Shown here: in pieces, positions 25,380-34,341 of the stretch
Layout: the number at the start of each line of letters is the position of its first letter
Position numbering within the stretch: position 1 is the stretch's first letter
Assembly (NCBI GenBank): GCA_004020315.1
Contig: SAQG01000046.1
Span: forward strand, 1-41,353
Source of the DNA: Mesorhizobium sp.
Lineage (GTDB): Bacteria > Pseudomonadota > Alphaproteobacteria > Rhizobiales > Rhizobiaceae
Reading direction: 5' to 3'
Length of the DNA stretch: 41,353 nt
Notes under the pieces: model-generated
The model's input: only the letters and a program-made list of their open reading frames with translations
Database searches by the model: none
Told to the model about the DNA's origin: nothing
Position numbers and translations under genes: made by a program

Positions 25380-26891
25380 TCAGCCGACCCACCATCCGGT
25401 GCGCTGGCCGCGATGAAACTGGATCGTCTTTTCCTCGGTATAGTCCTCGACGGCGCGCTTGCCGAGCTCGCGTCCGAGACCGGACTGCTTGTAGCCTCCG
25501 AAAGGCAGCTCGGGATAACCTTCCATGAACGTGTTCACCCAAACGGTTCCCGAACGCACATTCCGTGCCACCGACATGCAGGTGTCGAGGCTGGCGCTCC
25601 ACACGCCCGCCGATAAACCATAGGGCGTGTTGTTGGCGATGCGCAACGCCTCTTCAATCGATTCAAACGTCAGCACCGAGAGCACCGGGCCGAACACTTC
25701 TTCACGTGCAATGGCCATGTCGTCGGTCACGTCGCGAAGGATGGTCGGGTCGAGATACTGACCGGCACTGGAAGCGATCTGCTTGCCGCCGCTATAGACG
25801 CTGCTGCCGTCGTTTGCCGCCGCCGCGACGTAGCCGGTGACCTTGGAAAGGTGCTCGAAAGAGATCATTGCGCCGACCTTAGTGCGATCGTCGAGCGGAT
25901 CGCCGACGGTGACCCTGGCAGTGAGCGCCTTCACCGCGCCGAGGAAGTCGTCGGCGATCGCCTCATGGACGATCAGCCGACTGCCGGCGTTGCAGCACTC
26001 GCCGGCGTTGAAAAAGCCGCCAAACACCGCCGCGTCGGCGGCGGCTTCAAGGTCGGCATCTGGAAAGACGATCTGGCCGTTTTTGCCGCCGAGCTCCATC
26101 GACACTTTCTTCAGCGAGTTCGCGGCCGACGCCATGGTCATCTTGCCGACCCGGGTAGAGCCGGTGAACGACACCATCTCGACCAGCGGATGGCCGACCA
26201 TCGCGGCGCCAACATCGGCGCCCAGGCCAGCGAGGATGTTGACGACGCCATCCGGCAAGCCGGCCTGCATTAGGATGTCGCCGAGCACGAAGGTCGAGGC
26301 CGAGGTCATCTCGCTCGGCTTGACCACCGCCGTGCAGCCGGCGGCGAGCGCGAACGGCAGTTTCTGGCTGACGATGAGGAACGGAAAATTCCACGGTGTG
26401 ATGATCGAGACGACGCCGATCGGTTCGCGCAGCACGACGCCCAGCATGGCGTCGCCGAGATTGGCGTAGGTTTCGCCATGGAGCGTGCGGGCAAGCGCCG
26501 CGGCATAGCGCCAAATGTCGACGGCGCCGCCGATCTCACCGCGTGCCTGGGCGATCGGTTTGCCGGACTCCAGCGCGTCGAGCCTGGCGATCTCCTCGAG
26601 CCGCGCCTCGATCAGATCCGCCGCCTTGAGCAGGATTGCGGCCCGCTCGCCGGCCTTCATGCGCGGCCACGGACCCGTCTCAAAAGCCTTGTGCGCGGCC
26701 TGTACCGCCGCCTCGACTTCCGCTTCGCCGGCTTGCGCATAGCGCGAAACGGTAAAGCCGTGGCCGGGGCTGTTGCGCTCAAGGGTGCGACCGTCGCGAG
26801 CATCGACGAACTTGCCGTCGATCAGCAGCCGGTAGTTTTTCGGCGCTGCGGCTGCCTCGGCGGGCATGGCGATGGTGAGGGGCAAGTTCAT
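25380..26891 (-). CDS. NAD-dependent aldehyde dehydrogenase
   Basis: A 503-residue ALDH. Active-site elements are TPWNFPFLI (Asn), VVKPSEMTS (Lys), MELGGKN (Glu) and FFNAGECCNAGSR (Cys). The start at 26891 (MNLPLTIAMP) was preferred over an ATG at 26915 because GGAAAA sits at the right distance and the extra eight residues look unlike the family. It probably oxidises an aldehyde formed during breakdown of the imported compound; the specific aldehyde is unknown. ELPFGGYKQSGLGRE near the C terminus is typical of betaine-aldehyde/aminobutyraldehyde-like members. Confidence 0.9.
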   Translation of the reverse strand: MNLPLTIAMPAEAAAAPKNYRLLIDGKFVDARDGRTLERNSPGHGFTVSRYAQAGEAEVEAAVQAAHKAFETGPWPRMKAGERAAILLKAADLIEARLEEIARLDALESGKPIAQARGEIGGAVDIWRYAAALARTLHGETYANLGDAMLGVVLREPIGVVSIITPWNFPFLIVSQKLPFALAAGCTAVVKPSEMTSASTFVLGDILMQAGLPDGVVNILAGLGADVGAAMVGHPLVEMVSFTGSTRVGKMTMASAANSLKKVSMELGGKNGQIVFPDADLEAAADAAVFGGFFNAGECCNAGSRLIVHEAIADDFLGAVKALTARVTVGDPLDDRTKVGAMISFEHLSKVTGYVAAAANDGSSVYSGGKQIASSAGQYLDPTILRDVTDDMAIAREEVFGPVLSVLTFESIEEALRIANNTPYGLSAGVWSASLDTCMSVARNVRSGTVWVNTFMEGYPELPFGGYKQSGLGRELGKRAVEDYTEEKTIQFHRGQRTGWWVG

Positions 26892-26916
26892 GTGTTTTCC
26901 AGGTTCCGCTCGCATT

Positions 26917-27693
26917 CTATGATCTTGAAAACGCTGGTTTCTGCTTGGCCTTGAAAGCGTCGACGCCGGTTTTGAGGTCTCCGGTCAGCGCGATGAAGCC
27001 GCTGGCCAGCGCTTCTGTAGCGGCGGCACTTTCTTCGCCCTCGGCGACCGCGATCATCAGCTTGGCGGCCTCGATTGCCAGCGGGCCGCACTCGGCGATC
27101 TTGCCGGCCCAGGCCTTGGCCTCGATGAATGCATTGCCTGTTTCGGCCACCCGGTCGAGGATGCCCAGAGCGAGTGCTTCGGCCGCCACGAACGTCTCGC
27201 CGCCGATTGCCATGCGCCGCACCGTCTGCGCGCCGAAGCGGCGCACCGCGCGCTGCGTGCCGGACCAGCCGGGCACCACGCCGATCGACGTTTCCGGGAG
27301 GCCTAATTTCACATGCGCCTCGGCGACGCGGAAGTCGCAGGCGACGGCCAGTTCAAGCCCGCCGCCCAGCGCATGGCCGGACAGTACCGCGATGGTCGGT
27401 TGCCGCAACCGCGCCAACCGGTCGAAGACGCGGTGGCCATAGCGCACCCATTGCACCTGGAAGTCGGCGGCACTCATTTGCGACCACGCTTCGACATCGC
27501 CACCCGAGCAAAAGCCCTTGCCTTCGCCACACAACAGCACGACGCGGACGCCGTCCGCAGCCTCCGCCGAGTCGAGCGCGGTTTCCAGCGCGCGCAGCAT
27601 CGGTATGTCGAGCGCGTTGAATTTCTCCGGCCGGCGCAGCGTGACAATGCCGATCGCGCCGTCGGTTTCAAAGGTTACCAGACGCTCAGCCAT
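26917..27693 (-). CDS. Enoyl-CoA hydratase/isomerase family protein
   Basis: A 258-residue crotonase-fold protein. The oxyanion-hole segments FCSGGDVEAW (61-70) and HALGGGLELA (107-116) are present, as are Glu114 and Glu134 at the positions of the two catalytic glutamates of hydratases. The start at 27693 was chosen because GGAGG lies 5 nt upstream; it overlaps the end of the CoA-transferase gene by 8 bp. Likely handles an acyl-CoA made by that transferase. Confidence 0.88.
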   Translation of the reverse strand: MAERLVTFETDGAIGIVTLRRPEKFNALDIPMLRALETALDSAEAADGVRVVLLCGEGKGFCSGGDVEAWSQMSAADFQVQWVRYGHRVFDRLARLRQPTIAVLSGHALGGGLELAVACDFRVAEAHVKLGLPETSIGVVPGWSGTQRAVRRFGAQTVRRMAIGGETFVAAEALALGILDRVAETGNAFIEAKAWAGKIAECGPLAIEAAKLMIAVAEGEESAAATEALASGFIALTGDLKTGVDAFKAKQKPAFSRS

Positions 27694-29284
27694 GTGCGCC
27701 TCCAAGCGCGCCGCCATTGAGCGACAGGCCGATCGGTCGGTCGTGGTAGAGCGCGTCCGGCGTCACTTTCAGGTCGTCGGCGACAGCAAGCGGGATCTCG
27801 GCCTGTGCCAACACATCGCGCTCAAGGTCGATGCCCGGCGCCAGCTCGGTCACCATCAGCCCTGCCGGCGTCAGCTTCATCACGCAGCGCTCGGTGACGT
27901 AGGTGACGTCCTGCCCTTGGGCGACGGCACGCTTACCCGAGAAGGAGATGTGCTCGACCTCGCCGACGACTTTCTTGACCTTGCCTTCCCCGTTAATGCG
28001 GATGCCGCCATCGGCCAGCGACAGCTTTGCGCCGGCATTGAAGAAACCGGAAAACACGATCTTCTTCGCCCGCGCGGTAATGTCGACAAAACCGCCCGCG
28101 CCGGCGGTGACGTGCGGCCGCGCCGAAAGCTTCGACACGTTGACCGAGCCATGGCGGTCGATCTGCAGGAAGGACAGCAGCGACGCGTCGAAACCGCCGC
28201 CCTGAAAATAGGTGAACTGGTGGGGCGAAGGCATGAAGGCGTCGGCGTTCGACGAGCAGCCGAACTTGAAGTCGAGCAGCGGCACGCCGCCGACCGCGCC
28301 CTGTTCGATCACCCAGGTGACCTTGCCGTGCTGGCCTTCCTCGATAAGGATGCGCGGCACATTGGCCGAGATGCCGAAGCCGATGTTGACCGCCATGCCG
28401 TCGGCAAGCTCCATCGCGACGCGACGCGCGATCACCTTCTGGACGCTCATCTCGGTGTTGCGGAAGCTCGACAGCGGCCGGAAGATCTCGCCGGAGATGG
28501 CCGGGTCGTAGGGCGTCAGCGTCGTCTGCAACTGGTCGGGCGCCACCACGATATGGTCAACCAGCACACCGGGCACGCGCACGTCATGCGGCTTCAGCGT
28601 CCCGTTCTCGACGACGCGCTTGACCTGCGCGATGACAATGCCGCCATTGTTGCGGGCGGCGAGCGCCTGTTCCAGCCCGCCGAGATAGGCGCCCTCGTGC
28701 TCATAGGTAAGGTTGCCGCGCTCGTCGGCCGTCGTCGCTCGGATGATCGAGACGTCAGGCACGATCGAGCGGAAATAGAGCCATTCCTCGCCGTCGAACT
28801 GCTGCACCGAAACGATCGGCTCGCTGGCCGCGGCATTCATGGCGCAGCCCTGATGACGCGGGTCGACGAAGGTGTCGAGGCCGACCTTGGTCAGCACGCC
28901 GGGGCGCTTGGCGGCAGCCTCGCGATGCATGTCGAACAATATGCCCGACGGCACGTTGTAGGCAGCGACCGAATTGTCGCCGATCATCTTCCAGATCTGC
29001 GGCGGCTCCGAGGATGATGGGCCGGACGGATAGGAGCCGCACAGCGTGCGCTTCAACAGGCCGGGCTTGGCCAGATGGTCGATGCCCTTGATGCCGTACA
29101 TGTCGCCGGCGGCGATCGGATGCAGCGTCGTGATGTTCTTCGGATGGCCTTCCGCGTCGAAGCGCTCGCCGATCGCGGCGAGCACCGCATCCGGGCAGCC
29201 GAGACCGCTCGACGACGACACCGAAACGACCATGCCGTCCCTGATCACGCTGGCGGCTTGCGTTGCGGAGACAAGCTTCCTCAC
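27686..29284 (-). CDS. Fused family I acyl-CoA:carboxylate CoA-transferase
   Basis: A 532-residue protein combining the alpha and beta subunits of family I CoA-transferases in one chain, as in YdiF/PCT-type enzymes. Residues 1-270 form the alpha half (GMVVSVSSSSGLGCPDAVL; GSYPSGPS) and 280-520 the beta half. The catalytic glutamate, which forms the glutamyl-CoA thioester, is Glu327 in VIEQGAVGG. It would move CoA from acetyl- or propionyl-CoA to a carboxylic acid, for example the product of the neighbouring aldehyde dehydrogenase. It overlaps both neighbours. Confidence 0.92.
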   Translation of the reverse strand: MRKLVSATQAASVIRDGMVVSVSSSSGLGCPDAVLAAIGERFDAEGHPKNITTLHPIAAGDMYGIKGIDHLAKPGLLKRTLCGSYPSGPSSSEPPQIWKMIGDNSVAAYNVPSGILFDMHREAAAKRPGVLTKVGLDTFVDPRHQGCAMNAAASEPIVSVQQFDGEEWLYFRSIVPDVSIIRATTADERGNLTYEHEGAYLGGLEQALAARNNGGIVIAQVKRVVENGTLKPHDVRVPGVLVDHIVVAPDQLQTTLTPYDPAISGEIFRPLSSFRNTEMSVQKVIARRVAMELADGMAVNIGFGISANVPRILIEEGQHGKVTWVIEQGAVGGVPLLDFKFGCSSNADAFMPSPHQFTYFQGGGFDASLLSFLQIDRHGSVNVSKLSARPHVTAGAGGFVDITARAKKIVFSGFFNAGAKLSLADGGIRINGEGKVKKVVGEVEHISFSGKRAVAQGQDVTYVTERCVMKLTPAGLMVTELAPGIDLERDVLAQAEIPLAVADDLKVTPDALYHDRPIGLSLNGGALGGAHG

Positions 29285-30282
29285 CCTGCGCCCCCGAGTT
29301 TCGGATCGATCGCCACTGATTTGCCGGACTTGGCTGACTGCAACGCCGCTTCAGCTGATGTCAGCGACCAGACGCCGTCCTCGCCGGTGGCCGACGGCTG
29401 GCCTTCGCCACGGAGCGCCGCATGGAACTGGCGCAAAGACCTGACGTCGAAGCTCAATTCCTCCTCGCCCTGCGCCGTGCGCAGCAGCACAGAGCCGATC
29501 GGCTTCTGCGTCATCACATCTTTCGCGATCAGGGAGCCTTCGCTGCCATGCACCTCGAAGCCGGTGCCGGCGAATTTGGTGGTGAAACCCTCATGCGACT
29601 GGGCGATAACGCCCGACCTGAAGCGCCAGATGCACATGGCGCCATCCTCCAAGCCGCCGGCGGCCATGCCGGCCGATTGCGTGAACGCCGAAACCTCGAG
29701 CGGATCGTCGCCGAACACGAAGCGCAGCGTGTCGGCATCGTGCACGGTGATGTCGAGCACCACGCCGCCACCGGCTTCCGGCCTGGTGATCCGCCAGCCC
29801 TGCAGATTCTCAGGCAGATAGACGGAGTGGAAGACGCGCGCGGCAATCGGTTTGCCGATGCGGCCGGCGGCAATGCTATCGCGCATCGCCCGGTGCGAGC
29901 CGGCATTGCGCAAATGATGGTTGGTGCCGAGCACGATGCCAGCCGCCTTGGCGGCGGCGACCATCTTGCGCGCATCGGCGCCGGTCAGTGCGAGCGGCTT
30001 TTCGCACAGCACATGTTTTCCCGCCTTGATGGCGGCTAACGCCTGTTCGAGGTGCAATTCATTGGTGGTCGAGATGTAGACGGCGTCGACGTCAGAGCCG
30101 AGCAAATCATCGAGCGTCGAGACGGCGAGCGGAATGCCGTTCTCCCTGGCATAGGAAGTGGCTCGCTCCGGGCTGGAACTCATCACCGCCGCGATCTCCC
30201 CGCCGGCTTGAGTGCGGATGGCGTTGATCACGAATTGCCTGGCGATCGTGCTTGCGCCGATCAGCCCCCATTTCACAGTCAT
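29281..30282 (-). CDS. Gfo/Idh/MocA-family oxidoreductase
   Basis: A 333-residue NAD(P)-dependent dehydrogenase. The N-terminal Rossmann turn GLIGASTIA and the conserved EKP (94-96, LCEKPLAL) are clear; the C-terminal alpha/beta domain includes GGGVVLDITVHDADTLRFVFG, with the His/Asp of the active site. Such enzymes oxidise sugars, inositols or sugar acids. It overlaps the regulator and CoA-transferase genes by 4 bp each. Confidence 0.92.
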   Translation of the reverse strand: MTVKWGLIGASTIARQFVINAIRTQAGGEIAAVMSSSPERATSYARENGIPLAVSTLDDLLGSDVDAVYISTTNELHLEQALAAIKAGKHVLCEKPLALTGADARKMVAAAKAAGIVLGTNHHLRNAGSHRAMRDSIAAGRIGKPIAARVFHSVYLPENLQGWRITRPEAGGGVVLDITVHDADTLRFVFGDDPLEVSAFTQSAGMAAGGLEDGAMCIWRFRSGVIAQSHEGFTTKFAGTGFEVHGSEGSLIAKDVMTQKPIGSVLLRTAQGEEELSFDVRSLRQFHAALRGEGQPSATGEDGVWSLTSAEAALQSAKSGKSVAIDPKLGGAG

Positions 30283-31322
30283 GCCGCGTCTCCCATTCCC
30301 TCACGGCGATCAGGACCGCAACTGTCCCTGACGACGAGGTTGACGGCGCCGATATGATCTTCGGCGCGCGTGGTGCGCGACTGGATCATCTTCAGCATGA
30401 CATGGGCGGCGCGCTCGCCGAGGCCTGCCGAATCCACCGCGACGCTGGTCAGCGCCGGCATGTAATGCTGGGCTTCGATCACGTCGTCGAAGCCGACGAC
30501 GGCGAAATCCGCGCCGGGCTCGAGTCCGCGCTTGCGCAGCGCCAGCATGACGCCGAAGGCGACCGCATCGTTGAAGCACAGCGCCGCGGTCGGCGGATCG
30601 GCCATCGCGAGGGCCGTCTCCAGGCAGGCAATGCCGCCCTTGCGGCTGGTTTCGCCTTCAACGACCAGTGTATCGCGCTTGGGGATACCGAGCGCCTCGC
30701 AGGCTTCGCGAAATCCGCCCAGCCGCTCATGGTAGACCACGAGGTCCGATGAGCCGCCGAAGAACGCCAGCCGGCGATGCCCTTTGCCGACCAGATGGGC
30801 GGTGGCGAGCCAGGCGCCGCGATGATTGTCGGGCGCGATCACCGGTATGCGGCTTTCGGGAAGGCGGCGCATGGTGAAGACGATCGGAAGGCCCGCCGTC
30901 TCGATGCGGCGGAAAGCACCTGAGGTCGTGCCGCGCGCCGGCGACACGATCAGCCCGGCGACACCTTGCTCCATCAGCGACTTCAGCACTTCTTCCTGGC
31001 GCACCGGATTCTCCGCCGTGTTGGCGATGAACGGCACGATGCCCGCCGATTGGAAGACGCGCTCCATGCCGACCGCCATTTCGGCGAAAAACGGATTGGT
31101 GAGATCGTTGATGACCATGCCGATGACATTGGAATGGGCCTTGCGCAGATTGGCGGCGCCGCGGTTGTAGACATAGCCGACATCCTCGATGGCCTTGCGC
31201 ACCTTCAGCGCGGTCTCAGGCCGAATCAGTCCGCTGCCCTGCAGCACGAGCGACACCGTCGACTTGGACACGCCCGCCTCGCGGGCAATGTCGAGTATCG
31301 TCGCCTTGGGCCTGCTGGCCAT
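30279..31322 (-). CDS. LacI-family transcriptional regulator
   Basis: A 347-residue repressor. The HTH spans about residues 7-28 (ATILDIAREAGVSKSTVSLV) followed by the hinge helix region RKAHSNVIG; the rest is a periplasmic-binding-protein-like sugar sensor domain (FVIANT..., VFTMRRLPES, GGIACLETAL). It is the first gene of the leftward operon, with GGGGAGG ahead of the ATG. Two copies of a TGGAACGTTC palindrome lie in the intergenic region to its right, so it likely represses both itself with the operon and the divergent DUF993 gene until its ligand appears. Confidence 0.93.
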   Translation of the reverse strand: MASRPKATILDIAREAGVSKSTVSLVLQGSGLIRPETALKVRKAIEDVGYVYNRGAANLRKAHSNVIGMVINDLTNPFFAEMAVGMERVFQSAGIVPFIANTAENPVRQEEVLKSLMEQGVAGLIVSPARGTTSGAFRRIETAGLPIVFTMRRLPESRIPVIAPDNHRGAWLATAHLVGKGHRRLAFFGGSSDLVVYHERLGGFREACEALGIPKRDTLVVEGETSRKGGIACLETALAMADPPTAALCFNDAVAFGVMLALRKRGLEPGADFAVVGFDDVIEAQHYMPALTSVAVDSAGLGERAAHVMLKMIQSRTTRAEDHIGAVNLVVRDSCGPDRREGMGDAA

Positions 31323-31355
31323 CCAGATTTATCCTCCCCGGTATTTCTGGTCGAA

Positions 31356-31394
31356 TTATTGGAACGTTCTAATTCTGTGCTGGTTTCGAGTCAA
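31356..31394 (-). promoter_or_regulatory. Leftward core promoter with LacI-type operator O1
   Basis: On the minus strand TTGACT (complement of 31389-31394) and TAGAAC (complement of 31366-31371) are 17 bp apart. The palindrome TTGGAACGTTCTAA (31359-31372) covers the -10 element. A bound LacI protein would block RNA polymerase on the regulator/catabolic operon. Confidence 0.65.
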
Positions 31395-31511
31395 TCAGGA
31401 TTTTTTCCAAATCCAAAAAACGGGTACTCAGCGGTTGAAGGCGGGACTCTTAAGGGGCTTGTCGTTGCGATGCAGCAGTTTGGCGACCCGGATGAAGAAT
31501 CACAAAGATCC

Positions 31512-31539
31512 TTGATTTATTGGAACGTTCCATTTATAC
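31512..31539 (+). promoter_or_regulatory. Rightward core promoter with LacI-type operator O2
   Basis: TTGATT (31512-31517) and TTATAC (31534-31539) are 16 bp apart. Between them lies the perfect palindrome TGGAACGTTCCA (31521-31532). The 14-mer TTATTGGAACGTTC is identical in O1 and O2; operator centres are 161 bp apart, a distance that would allow looping. Confidence 0.7.
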
Positions 31540-31559
31540 GCGCGATCAAGGAGAAATCG

Positions 31560-32714
31560 ATGGACATTGCCTTGCCCGGGGAGGGCGGTCGCAGCACTCG
31601 CTACCCTCTTGTCGGCCAGCCGGCACAGCCGGTGATCGGCGCGCGGTTTTCGCGCATGGCCTATGCCGCCGCCCATGTCGTTGCCGACCCCCTGGCGATG
31701 ACCGATCCGTGGTCTCATCCCGCGGTCGACTGGGAGCGCACGATGGCGTTCCGCCATCATCTCTGGCGTCTCGGCTTCCGTATCGCCGAGGCTATGGACA
31801 CCTCGCAGCGCGGCATGGGTTTCGACTGGGCAAACGCCAGGCAATTGATCCGCCGCTCGATCGCCGAGGCGCGAAACGTCGAGGGCGCCGATCTCGCCTC
31901 AGGTGCCGGAACGGACCAGCTGGCGCCAGGCGCCGCCAGGACGCTCGACGACGTCATCGCGGCCTATGAGGAGCAGTTCGATTTCATCGAAGGCCTGGGC
32001 GGCAAGGCGATCATGATGGCCAGCCGCGCGCTGGCGTCCGTCGCCAAGGGTCCCGACGATTACACCAGCGTCTATGACCGCATCCTGTCCCAGGCATCCG
32101 GCAAGGTCATTCTGCACTGGCTGGGCGACATGTTCGATCCGGCGCTGAAGGGTTATTGGGGCAGCCATGATTTCGACACCGCGCTCGACACGGTGGTTGC
32201 CGTCATCGAACGCCACGCCGGCAAGGTCGAGGGGATCAAGATATCGCTGCTCGATGCCGGCAAAGAGGTTGCCCTGCGCAACCGGTTGCCTGAAGGGGTC
32301 GTCATGTTCACCGGCGACGACTTCAACTACCCCGAGCTGATCGCCGGCGACGGCGAAAAACACTCGCATGCGCTGCTCGGGATTTTCGACGCCATCGCGC
32401 CGGTTGCCAATGCCGCGCTGGCGAAACTGGCCGACGGCGACCGCGCCGGCTATGACGCGCTGATGGCGCCGACGGTATCTCTGTCGCGGAAAATCTTCGA
32501 GGCGCCGACCGAATATTATAAGGCCGGTATTGTCCTCATGGCGTGGCTGAACGGTCACCAGGACCATTTTTCGATGGTCGGCGGCATGCAATCGGCGCGC
32601 GGCATTTGCCACTACGCCGATGTGTTCCGCCTTGCCGACCAGGCCGGATTGCTGGCCGACCCGGAGCTTGCCGTCGCAAGAATGAAGAGCCTGTGCGCCG
32701 TGGCAGGGGTCTGA
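31560..32714 (+). CDS. DUF993 family protein (dihydrodipicolinate synthase-like barrel)
   Basis: A 384-residue protein of the DUF993 family, annotated elsewhere as dihydrodipicolinate-synthase-like. The start at 31560 has AAGGAG at 31549-31554; the frame upstream is open but lies over the regulator gene. Visible landmarks: the SQRGMGFDWANARQLIRRS segment, GKVILHWLGDMFDPALKGYWG, KISLLDAGKEVALR (a lysine in a barrel strand, possible Schiff-base candidate) and VMFTGDDFNYPELIAGDGE. The family's reaction is not established to my knowledge; an aldolase/lyase step on an oxidised sugar is inferred from the fold and from co-regulation with dehydrogenases. Confidence 0.85.
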   Translation: MDIALPGEGGRSTRYPLVGQPAQPVIGARFSRMAYAAAHVVADPLAMTDPWSHPAVDWERTMAFRHHLWRLGFRIAEAMDTSQRGMGFDWANARQLIRRSIAEARNVEGADLASGAGTDQLAPGAARTLDDVIAAYEEQFDFIEGLGGKAIMMASRALASVAKGPDDYTSVYDRILSQASGKVILHWLGDMFDPALKGYWGSHDFDTALDTVVAVIERHAGKVEGIKISLLDAGKEVALRNRLPEGVVMFTGDDFNYPELIAGDGEKHSHALLGIFDAIAPVANAALAKLADGDRAGYDALMAPTVSLSRKIFEAPTEYYKAGIVLMAWLNGHQDHFSMVGGMQSARGICHYADVFRLADQAGLLADPELAVARMKSLCAVAGV

Positions 32715-32857
32715 CCACGACATCACAGGAAGAGTTCGCCCAAATCTCCGATTTGCCTTGTCCGCGCAAATCTGTATGCGCTATGCGTCCGAGGCAGGCC
32801 CATCCGGCGCGCCGACGCCAGATGGTCATAGCGACCGTTCTGCATGGGGATACGCCA

Positions 32858-33820
32858 ATGGATTTCGACCTTCAGGGCAAGCGCGTTTTCGTCGCCGGGC
32901 ATCGCGGCATGGTCGGCTCGGCCATATTGCGCAGGCTCGCGGACGAGGACTGCGAGGTCCTGACTGCATCCCGCGATGACCTCGATCTCATGGATCAGGC
33001 CGGCGTGCGGCGCTGGATGGCTGGCCACAGGCCGGATGCGGTGGTGATGGCGGCGGCCAAGGTCGGCGGTATCCTGGCAAACAACAGGCTGCCGGTCGAT
33101 TTTCTGCAGGACAATCTCATCATGCAGACCAATGTCATCGAGAGCGCCTTTCGCAACGAGGTGCAGAAATTACTGTTTCTCGGTTCGTCCTGCATCTATC
33201 CGAAGTTTGCGGCGCAGCCGATCTCCGAGGACGCTTTGCTCACCGGTCCGCTTGAGCCCACCAACGAATGGTATGCGATCGCCAAGATCGCTGGGCTGAA
33301 ACTGTGCCAGGCCTATCGGCGCCAATACGGTGTCGAATACATCTCGGCGATGCCGACCAATCTCTATGGCCCCGGCGATAATTTCGACCTCTCCACCAGC
33401 CATGTCGTACCAGCCCTCATGCGCAAGGCGCACAAGGCCAAGCACGCTGGCGACAAAACCCTGGAAGTCTGGGGATCCGGCACGCCGATGCGCGAGTTCC
33501 TGCATGTCGATGACGCCGCCGACGCTCTGGTGTGGCTGCTGAAAAACTATGCCGGCGACAGCCACGTCAATGTCGGCTCGGGCGAGGACATCACCATTGC
33601 CGAGCTGGCCCGCACCATGCTCTCCGTCGTCGGCGCCGAGGCGGTGCTCACATTCGATGCGACGAAGCCGGACGGCACGCCGCGCAAGCTGATGGACGTG
33701 TCGCGCCTGTTTGCCACGGGCTGGCGGCCGCGGTACTCGCTTCAGAGCGGATTGGAGCAGACCTATGCCTGGTTTCTCCGGCATATCGAGACGGGCGATC
33801 TCCGCCTCGGCGCGGCCTGA
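32858..33820 (+). CDS. fcl: GDP-L-fucose synthase (GDP-4-keto-6-deoxymannose epimerase/reductase)
   Basis: A 320-residue extended SDR. FVAGHRGMVGSAI (11-23) is the NADP-binding turn; GSSCIYPK (109-116) carries the catalytic Ser and Cys, and Tyr139/Lys143 (YAIAK) complete the set. TNLYGPGDNFD and GTPMREFLHVDD are hallmark fucose-synthase segments. It makes GDP-L-fucose for surface polysaccharide or Nod-factor decoration. The start at 32858 has GGGGA upstream; the partner GDP-mannose dehydratase gene is not in the window. Intergenic hairpin CAAATC/GATTTG (32741-32755) lies before it. Confidence 0.93.
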   Translation: MDFDLQGKRVFVAGHRGMVGSAILRRLADEDCEVLTASRDDLDLMDQAGVRRWMAGHRPDAVVMAAAKVGGILANNRLPVDFLQDNLIMQTNVIESAFRNEVQKLLFLGSSCIYPKFAAQPISEDALLTGPLEPTNEWYAIAKIAGLKLCQAYRRQYGVEYISAMPTNLYGPGDNFDLSTSHVVPALMRKAHKAKHAGDKTLEVWGSGTPMREFLHVDDAADALVWLLKNYAGDSHVNVGSGEDITIAELARTMLSVVGAEAVLTFDATKPDGTPRKLMDVSRLFATGWRPRYSLQSGLEQTYAWFLRHIETGDLRLGAA

Positions 33821-34148
33821 TCTCAATCGACTCTGATTGCCGCCAGCAGACATGACGGCTTGTGCGGCCGTCTCTTGGCAATGGCCAATGCAAAATCGCT
33901 CGCCGATACGCTTGGATGCCGTTTCGGATTCACCTGGGACAGCGATGCCTCTGGGGAGACCAAATCTCACATCTCGAGGTGGCCGAAAAGATATTCTCTG
34001 CCGACTTCATTGAGAAGCATTGGCTGGGCCAAAAAATCAACGCGCCCGATTTTGAGATTCTCGAAAATACGGCGTTCACGCGGTCCAGCCCGGAAGCGCC
34101 CGTAAGACGGCGAATCTGCGGGGTACGAGTGACGGCGGATTGTCTGGA
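33821..34148. other. 328-bp region without a convincing gene
   Basis: Lies between fcl and tRNA-Val. A short rightward frame (33862-34170) has a stretch LEVAEKIFSADFIEKHWLGQ that looks protein-like, but the frame runs into the tRNA and has no good ribosome site. It may be the remnant of a gene. No integrase or tRNA-end duplication was seen here. Confidence 0.5.
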
Positions 34149-34223
34149 TGGTGGGCGTGACAGGGATTGAACCTGTGACCCCTGCAATGTCAATGCAGTG
34201 CTCTCCCGCTGAGCTACACGCCC
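34149..34223 (-). tRNA. tRNA-Val(GAC)
   Basis: A 75-nt cloverleaf on the minus strand: acceptor GGGCGTG/CACGCCC, D arm GCTCAGCGGGAGAGC, anticodon arm CTGCA-TTGACAT-TGCAG (anticodon GAC), T arm with GGTTCAATCCC, and an encoded CCA. Reads valine codons GTC/GTT. Confidence 0.96.
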
Positions 34224-34341
34224 ATCCGAAGCCGCGCATACACCATTTTTGCCACGGCGCGTCAATAGCAGGAAAAAGGAAAGAAACGTTCGCCTTGCCA
34301 CGCCGCTGGAGGCGCGCCGGAAGCCGGCCGCGGAAAGCGCG

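Noticed and set aside
30966..31559. N-terminal extension of the DUF993 frame
   Set aside because: It is antisense to the LacI gene and the control region; AAGGAG and the family start support 31560.
33862..34170. Possible small protein before tRNA-Val
   Set aside because: It reads into the tRNA, lacks a ribosome site and has no recognised relatives.
34149..34223. tRNA-Val as an integration site of a mobile element
   Set aside because: No integrase, no duplicated tRNA end and no change in composition on either side.
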